A DNA stretch of 64,000 nucleotides from an uncultured Collinsella sp. (GTDB lineage: Bacteria; Actinomycetota; Coriobacteriia; Coriobacteriales; Coriobacteriaceae), in assembly GCA_938005465.1 (NCBI GenBank), contig CALLNU010000021.1, positions 93,510-157,509 on the forward strand. Reading direction: 5' to 3'. Position numbers and translations under genes: made by a program. This document shows positions 59,143 through 64,000 of this stretch, one piece after another. Each line of letters starts with the position of its first letter. The stretch's first letter is position 1. The notes beneath the pieces are model-generated. The model was not told the origin of the DNA. It made no database searches and saw nothing but the letters and a program-made list of their open reading frames with translations.

Positions 59143-60848
59143 TGGCACCCGAGAACACCTTAGCCACCCCCACTACTAAAACTAAAGAGCAACCAAAGCA
59201 GAGAGTTTCAGTTAGCGACGAGCGAAAGGCTCACCCCTCGAGTGCGAACGCAAGGCGTATGAGCAGTGCGACCAAAACGGACGCCTCAAATCAGCCCCAG
59301 TCCCTTCAGGCGGACCACCCCACGCAAAACGCAGCAGCACAGCACAAGAATGATAAGGCAGCGACAAAAAACCGCTCAAAAAGTAGAGAAACAAAACATG
59401 CCCCGAAGGCACCAATAATCGCAACCAAGACAAACTTCCTCCCCTCTCGCGAATACCATAGCGCCGAAGATGTACAAGCGGCAGTCGATGAGATGCGTGA
59501 GTTTTTCCAAACCGGAGCAACTATGCCCTTGCATTACCGCCGAGGCATTCTTGTGAAATTGCGTTCTTATTTGAAAAAGCACGAGAAAGAAGCGCTTCAG
59601 GCACTTACCGATGATTTAGGTAAGTGTAGTTTCGAGGGTTACGCCACCGAACTTGGCATCGTGTATGACGAAATCCGTTTTTGCCTATCAAAAATGTATG
59701 GATGGGCAAAACCCAAGCGCGTCCCGACACCCTTGGCCCATTTTCCTTCTTCCTCGAAAATCTACGCCTCACCCTATGGGGTAGCTGCCGTACTATCACC
59801 GTGGAATTATCCTCTTCAGCTTGCGCTAGTCCCAATGATCGATGCCCTCACAGCAGGCAACTGTGTAGTGCTCAAGCCTTCACGCACTTCGCAGTCGACA
59901 AGCGCCTTCCTCCAAAAACTTTGCGAAGAGGTTTTCGACGAGCGTTTGGTGCGTTGCCTTCCCGGAAGCAGCGAAATGAACGACTGGATCTTAAGTATCC
60001 ATTTCGACAAAATCTTCTTCACTGGAAGCCCAACCATTGGCAGACAGATTATGCATGCTGCCGCAGAAAATCTGACCGATGTCACACTCGAGCTGGGCGG
60101 GAAAAGTCCCTGCATTATAGCCTCGGACGCCAACATCAAACGAGCCGCACAACGAGTTGCTTGGGGGAAATGCATCAACTCTGGACAAACCTGCGTGGCG
60201 CCCGACTACTTCCTCGTGCATGAGAGCGTTGCAGACGCTTTCGCCGACGAACTAGCAACGTATTTGCTGCAATACTACGGAAAGCGCATTCTGCAATGCG
60301 ATTACTATCCCCATATGATTAACGAACATCACTTTAATCGAGTATGCGGTCTTATTGACAACCACGGACCGAAAACACGTATTGCATTTGGTGGCGGACG
60401 AGATCGCTCGACTCTTCGAATCGAGCCAACTATCCTCACGGGCGTTACGCTCGAAGACCCAGTTATGAAAGAGGAAATATTTGGACCGATAATCCCCATC
60501 ATCACATGGAGTGACCTTGATGAAGTGTTCTCGTATGTGAGAAATTTCGGCCACCCGCTAGCATGCTACCTATTCTCAGAAAGCAAAGTGCTGCAGGAGC
60601 AAATAATCCAAGCCATCCCGTTTGGCGGAGCAACTATCAACGATGTTGTAATTCACCTTGCCAACAACCATATGGGCTTTGGAGGCTTCGGTGATAGCGG
60701 AATGGGCGCATACCATGGCAAGCAGGGATTCGACTGTTTCACCCATTACAAGTCAACACTGAAAAAATCTACCAAAATCGAAATCCCGGTTCGAGTTCCT
60801 CCGTTCACCAAAGCGAAGAGCATTATTTTAAAACTAATGATGCGATAA
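59142..60848 (+). CDS. aldehyde dehydrogenase with long N-terminal extension
   Basis: A 568-residue protein. From about residue 100 it is a normal class 3-like enzyme of about 465 residues: SPWNYPLQLAL, FTGSPTIGRQI, ELGGKSP with the general base Glu, and NSGQTCVAPDYF with the catalytic Cys. The last part ends in a basic, hydrophobic tail as in membrane-bound fatty aldehyde dehydrogenases. Residues 1-100 are a low-complexity stretch rich in Lys, Thr, Ala, Ser and Gln with no recognised fold. An internal start near TNFLPSREYHS may be the real one. Confidence 0.9.
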   Translation: MAPENTLATPTTKTKEQPKQRVSVSDERKAHPSSANARRMSSATKTDASNQPQSLQADHPTQNAAAQHKNDKAATKNRSKSRETKHAPKAPIIATKTNFLPSREYHSAEDVQAAVDEMREFFQTGATMPLHYRRGILVKLRSYLKKHEKEALQALTDDLGKCSFEGYATELGIVYDEIRFCLSKMYGWAKPKRVPTPLAHFPSSSKIYASPYGVAAVLSPWNYPLQLALVPMIDALTAGNCVVLKPSRTSQSTSAFLQKLCEEVFDERLVRCLPGSSEMNDWILSIHFDKIFFTGSPTIGRQIMHAAAENLTDVTLELGGKSPCIIASDANIKRAAQRVAWGKCINSGQTCVAPDYFLVHESVADAFADELATYLLQYYGKRILQCDYYPHMINEHHFNRVCGLIDNHGPKTRIAFGGGRDRSTLRIEPTILTGVTLEDPVMKEEIFGPIIPIITWSDLDEVFSYVRNFGHPLACYLFSESKVLQEQIIQAIPFGGATINDVVIHLANNHMGFGGFGDSGMGAYHGKQGFDCFTHYKSTLKKSTKIEIPVRVPPFTKAKSIILKLMMR

Positions 60849-60884
60849 GAAAATGTTCATATCAAACTTCAAGGCATCGTAAAA

Positions 60885-60915
60885 AACGAGGGTTGGCACA
60901 ATGCCAACCCTCGTT
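60885..60915. terminator. bidirectional terminator between ALDH and CBS genes
   Basis: AACGAGGGTTGGCA and TGCCAACCCTCGTT form a 14-bp stem over a three-base loop. The minus strand continues with TTTT, so it best serves the CBS gene. Confidence 0.9.
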
Positions 60916-61008
60916 CATATCATTAAGCTAAAACTCAAATACGTCTCGTTTTGAAGTATGCACCCCGATAGCGCGATATCTGACAAATCAAGATATTGCT
61001 GACAGGCC

Positions 61009-61515
61009 TTACTTGAAGATCAAATTAAACAAGTACTTCGTAATGGCGGATCGACGAATTACGCCCACGAGCGTTCCTTTGTCGTCAACAACGGGAAGCT
61101 TCTTAAACTTCTTCTTAGACAACAATGCGGCAACACGCGCAATGCTCTGATCAGGACGAGCGCAAACTACTTTTCGTGTGGCGAATTCCATAACACTACG
61201 GTTCTTCAGCCCATCCATGCGCTGCTCAAGGCTCTGATCATCAAAATACAGCATCGATGCCTCTCCGCCAGTGAAGATAGTATGAGCACGATGCTGCGCA
61301 ATAGCACCCATAATATCGCCGTCAGATATGAATCCAACCACCTGGTAATTGCTATCAACCACCGGCAAGCTGCTTACCCCATGCTCTGCCATGATTCGAA
61401 CCACGTCAGAAATAGTACAGTTCTCCGTGCAGGTATACGGCTTTTTAATCATGATGTCGCAAACCGGAGTCCCCTCAACCTCAAGGGGAATACGCTCGGA
61501 AATAATCTCAGACAT
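61009..61515 (-). CDS. CBS-domain pair protein
   Basis: A 168-residue protein made of two CBS motifs: residues about 15-75 (DIMIKKPYTCTENCTISD, ending VVGFISDGDIMG) and 105-165 (MEFATRKVVCARPDQSI, ending LVGVIRRSAITKYL). CBS pairs bind adenine nucleotides or other ligands. It lies three bases after the MFS transporter gene, so the two are one operon. Regulation of the transporter or sensing of energy state is a possible role. Confidence 0.85.
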   Translation of the reverse strand: MSEIISERIPLEVEGTPVCDIMIKKPYTCTENCTISDVVRIMAEHGVSSLPVVDSNYQVVGFISDGDIMGAIAQHRAHTIFTGGEASMLYFDDQSLEQRMDGLKNRSVMEFATRKVVCARPDQSIARVAALLSKKKFKKLPVVDDKGTLVGVIRRSAITKYLFNLIFK

Positions 61516-61518
61516 TTC

Positions 61519-62961
61519 TTATGCCTCCTTCGGGTTGGAGAGTGTTTGCTTTGAGGGCCGTATACTAAATACGGCATAAATAAGGGAAACCAAGCCGATA
61601 GCTGCACATACTTTATAAGCAACACTTGCCCCAACAGCTGTTGCTACCTGAAGGCTCGCATCGGCTCCCACGGTTGAAGTTACGCTGGTCATCACTGTAA
61701 TAATGAGCGCAGTGCATAGGCCACCTGCAACCTGGCGACCGGTATTCGCAATAGCGTTGCCGTGCGCAATCATATCGTTTTTCAGCGCATTTACGCCCCA
61801 AGTGTTTACAGGCATATTCGCCAATGCCTGGCCAGCGGCCTGAAGCATGCAGAACAGCGCAACAACAGCGATTGGTGTAGCAACAGTCGAAAGAGACAGA
61901 AGAAACAGGGATACAGTCATAAGGGCTAGGCCGAAAATGGAGATGGCACGAGGACCAAACTTGTCAAAAACGACACCAGAGATTGGGCTGATGATAATAC
62001 CAACCGCAGCAGCAGGAAGCATGGCCATGCCCGTTTCGAACGCGGAAGCCCCAAGTGCAGTCTGCAGCAGGAGAGGTAACAACGTATTGGTTACCAGGCA
62101 TGCAGCATTTATTAGAGTGACAATGATTGCAGCAACTCGAAATTGGGGCGTTTTGAGCGTTCCGAGCTGAAGCAGGGGATCCTCGATACGGTCTTGACGA
62201 ACGACGAACAAAACCAAGCATGTAATTCCTGCAAAAATGGAACCGAGCACAACAGCGCTCCCCCAACCAAGCGTCGAAGCGCTGGAGAAACCATACAAAA
62301 GCCCACCGAATGCGATGGTAGAAAGCACAACCGAAAGAATATCAAGCTTAGGGTTTTTCAATTCGCCAACATTCCTAAGCATAAAAACGCCCAGCAGCAA
62401 AACAACAAGCGAAAGCGGGACGATAGACCCAATCATTGCACGCCAACCATAAGCGTCAATCACCGCACCACCCACAACTGGGCCTACAGCAGGACCGGCA
62501 GACATAACAATGCCCGCCATGCCCATTGCCGTTCCGCGTTTTTCAACAGGGAACACCAGCATAGGCACAACGGAAACCAAAGGCATAAGCACACCAGATC
62601 CGGCAGCCTGCAGAACACGACCGACGATAAGGAGCACAAAATCGGGAGCTACAGCGCACAGCAATGTACCCAATGCAAACACTATGGTCGACCCAAAAAA
62701 CAAAGCTCGCGTGCTGAATTTATCAATCAAGTATGCCGAGACAGGAACCATGATGCCGCTTACTAGCGGATAAATAGACATGATCCACTGAGCGGTTGAC
62801 GCATCGATTGCAAAATCGGCCATAATGACAGGCAACGCAGGCGACATAACCGTTTGATTAAGTAGCGCAAGAAACGCACCAAGCACCACAACGGAAACAA
62901 TACGAATCTGAGCACCAGTAACGTGCCCACTTACTGGAGCAGCAATAGAATTATTTAACAT
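61519..62961 (-). CDS. MFS drug exporter, DHA2/EmrB-QacA family
   Basis: A 480-residue protein with about 14 membrane segments. Motif A-like and motif C-like patterns: VSAYLIDKFSTR and GPAVGPVVGGAVIDAYGWR. The initial segment has NQTVMSPALPVI, typical of the DHA2 family (usually D-x-T-I-V-N-V-A-L-P). It probably exports toxic compounds using the proton gradient. First gene of a unit with the CBS protein. Confidence 0.88.
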   Translation of the reverse strand: MLNNSIAAPVSGHVTGAQIRIVSVVVLGAFLALLNQTVMSPALPVIMADFAIDASTAQWIMSIYPLVSGIMVPVSAYLIDKFSTRALFFGSTIVFALGTLLCAVAPDFVLLIVGRVLQAAGSGVLMPLVSVVPMLVFPVEKRGTAMGMAGIVMSAGPAVGPVVGGAVIDAYGWRAMIGSIVPLSLVVLLLGVFMLRNVGELKNPKLDILSVVLSTIAFGGLLYGFSSASTLGWGSAVVLGSIFAGITCLVLFVVRQDRIEDPLLQLGTLKTPQFRVAAIIVTLINAACLVTNTLLPLLLQTALGASAFETGMAMLPAAAVGIIISPISGVVFDKFGPRAISIFGLALMTVSLFLLSLSTVATPIAVVALFCMLQAAGQALANMPVNTWGVNALKNDMIAHGNAIANTGRQVAGGLCTALIITVMTSVTSTVGADASLQVATAVGASVAYKVCAAIGLVSLIYAVFSIRPSKQTLSNPKEA

Positions 62962-63307
62962 AAACTTCCTTCGAACCGACTACAAGCCCGTCAGAACGCG
63001 ATAACGATCCGATGAGCACCTTCACATTCGACAGAAGGCATCAGTTTCGGCACGAAGAAAGAGGTTGAGGTAGATATACACGTGCTACGGCAAATGGAAG
63101 CCCGAAAACAACAGGCCTGCGCAGGGATATATATGTCTTATTCGGATTATTCATTGCGGTGAGGTATCCTAACAGCCGTATAGATCCAATTCAAGACCTG
63201 TAAGACAGGCGTTAACATCTCCCCAAAATCGACCGTGCTTGACATCTCATCACGCTTGCCAAGATCGTCACCAATTTGCACATACAGCTAAAAGGAAAGA
63301 CACAGCT
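62962..63307. other. 346-bp intergenic region between MFS and DUF1292 genes
   Basis: No coding frame with RBS is seen. It holds the promoter of the MFS/CBS unit on the minus strand and of the DUF1292 gene on the plus strand. A -35-like TTGACA begins near 63,240 but its spacing to a -10 is poor. An AT-rich stretch with TATATATG lies near 63,130. Confidence 0.4.
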
Positions 63308-63616
63308 ATGACTGACTCAAACAAAACCAAGTTTCAGCAAAATGTTCGCTTCAACGCAATCACACCTGAAGGAATGCTTGTTGAATGCGAAACCCTCTTC
63401 ACCTTTGAAAACACCGAAACTGGACGCTCGTATATCGTCTACACCGACAACAAAACCGATGAGGATGGAAATACTACGGTATATGCCTCTATCTACGATC
63501 CTGCTGCCGTCGAATTCAATGAGAACAGTGGACTAGCGGCTCTCTCCCTTATCCACATCGAGGCGGAGGAAGAATGGAACCTTGTAGAACAGCTTCTTCA
63601 AGATGCAGCCGAATAA
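63308..63616 (+). CDS. DUF1292 family protein
   Basis: A 102-residue acidic protein; the ATG at 63308 behind AAAGGAAAG is chosen over the upstream start at 63239. It shows the pattern FENTETGRSYIVYTDN, then VYASIYDP, then an acidic helical end (EAEEEWNLVEQLL). This is the DUF1292 (YrzB-like) family, small proteins of unknown function in Gram-positive anaerobes. The 97-base gap to the tRNA has a good promoter. Confidence 0.8.
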   Translation: MTDSNKTKFQQNVRFNAITPEGMLVECETLFTFENTETGRSYIVYTDNKTDEDGNTTVYASIYDPAAVEFNENSGLAALSLIHIEAEEEWNLVEQLLQDAAE

Positions 63617-63647
63617 CCAAGCTCAGAAGAAATTATCAAAATAGCTC

Positions 63648-63675
63648 TTGCGTACTTACTTGGTTTTGGTAATAT
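63648..63675 (+). promoter_or_regulatory. promoter of the tRNA-Leu array
   Basis: TTGCGT (63648-63653), 16-base spacer, TAATAT (63670-63675). It would start transcription about 30 bases before the first tRNA. The later copies lack an own promoter in their 30-base spacers, so they are one transcript. Confidence 0.6.
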
Positions 63676-63713
63676 ATCTATCGCTGCATTGCGAAAGCAA
63701 ATGACATAACCAC

Positions 63714-63803
63714 GTCGGAGTGGTGGAACGGCAGACACGCTAGCTTGAGGTGCTAGTGCCCACTTTACCGGGCGTGCGGGTTCAAATCCCGCCTCCGACA
63801 CCA
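63714..63803 (+). tRNA. tRNA-Leu (anticodon GAG), copy 1
   Basis: Acceptor GTCGGAG pairs with CTCCGAC, discriminator A, CCA encoded. Anticodon stem GCTAGC... loop CTTGAGGT, anticodon GAG. The long variable arm (TGCCCACTTTACCGGGCG) is class II, as expected for Leu. T-loop TTCAAAT. Confidence 0.95.
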
Positions 63804-63833
63804 GTTAATTCGCTTTCCATTACATATAACCAC

Positions 63834-63923
63834 GTCGGAGTGGTGGAACGGCAGACACGCTAGCTTGAGGTGCTAGTGCCCACTTTACCGGGCGTGCGGG
63901 TTCAAATCCCGCCTCCGACACCA
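63834..63923 (+). tRNA. tRNA-Leu (anticodon GAG), copy 2
   Basis: Identical to copy 1, starting 120 bases later, including encoded CCA. Confidence 0.95.
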
Positions 63924-63953
63924 GTTAATTCGCTTTCCATTACATATAACCAC

Positions 63954-64000
63954 GTCGGAGTGGTGGAACGGCAGACACGCTAGCTTGAGGTGCTAGTGCC
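63954..64000 (+). tRNA. tRNA-Leu (anticodon GAG), copy 3, cut by the window end
   Basis: The first 47 bases, identical to copies 1 and 2, through the anticodon arm. The gene runs off the window. Confidence 0.9.

Larger units (their letters stand above)
63706..64000 (+). repeat. tandem repeat of a 120-bp tRNA-Leu unit
   Basis: Unit of 120 bases (tRNA 90, spacer 30) repeated with no differences from 63706 to the window end: two full copies plus 55 bases of a third. Identity extends through the spacers, so it is a recent duplication, or an assembly artefact at a repeat. Confidence 0.9.

Noticed and set aside
63598..63801. Minus-strand ORF of 67 residues beginning SEAGFEPAR
   Set aside because: It is the complement of the tRNA-Leu gene and its leader; this peptide is a well-known spurious translation of tRNA genes.

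Overview
The window looks like genomic DNA of a gut actinobacterium of the class Coriobacteriia. This is inferred from high-GC codon use, the GGGtGRT/Fe-S scaffold gene pair, an actinobacterial SUF operon and Coriobacteriia-like proteins; no rRNA or species marker is present. It falls into three parts that differ in base composition.

Region 1 (1 to about 27.9 kb, very GC-rich) is the late half of an integrated tailed phage, probably a siphophage, entirely on the + strand. The order is: small zinc-finger genes and an MmcB-like nuclease; a sigma-like late regulator; a 10-bp iteron array; HNH endonuclease; a ParB-like/DUF4417 fusion; two AT-richer moron-like genes; a tRNA-like element with a terminator; TerS, TerL, portal, MuF protein, scaffold, capsid; head-tail connectors (one frameshifted); tail tube; a tail chaperone with a -1 frameshift site; tape measure; FnIII tail protein; hub; fibre. 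Next comes a complete diversity-generating retroelement (DGR): lectin-type target with variable repeat, hairpin, Avd, template repeat and reverse transcriptase. Lysis genes follow (XkdX-like, XhlA-like, phiLC3 holin, endolysin). The prophage ends at a 3' half of a tRNA-Lys(CTT) gene, taken as the attachment site. The integrase and left end lie outside the window.

Region 2 (about 28.0 to 36.75 kb, GC-rich host DNA) holds an FAD oxidoreductase, a large perfect palindrome, the GGGtGRT and Fe-S scaffold operon, a RAYT-like transposase with an altered HUH motif, and the distal part of a sufCBDSU operon.

Region 3 (about 36.8 to 64 kb, clearly AT-richer) begins inside sufB. The reading frame is intact, but codon usage changes abruptly, so this is either an old recombination junction or an assembly chimera. 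It carries the rest of sufB, sufC, an Rrf2 regulator, an MBL hydrolase, a second cysteine desulfurase, mnmA and larE (a sulfur-trafficking cluster), a 3-hydroxyacyl-CoA dehydrogenase, rsmI, ridA divergent from threonine ammonia-lyase, and peptide deformylase. It also holds a three-gene operon (TerB-domain protein, BrxD-like ATPase, SF2 helicase) that resembles a stand-alone defence or DNA-transaction system. Then come an alanine/sodium symporter, thpR, a frameshifted LOG gene, a formate/nitrite transporter, an SCP2-like/alcohol dehydrogenase/aldehyde dehydrogenase cassette, an MFS exporter with a CBS protein, a DUF1292 protein and a tandem array of identical tRNA-Leu(GAG) genes that runs off the end.

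The two systems most worth attention are the DGR, where all 13 template/variable differences fall on template adenines, and the TerB/BrxD/helicase operon.
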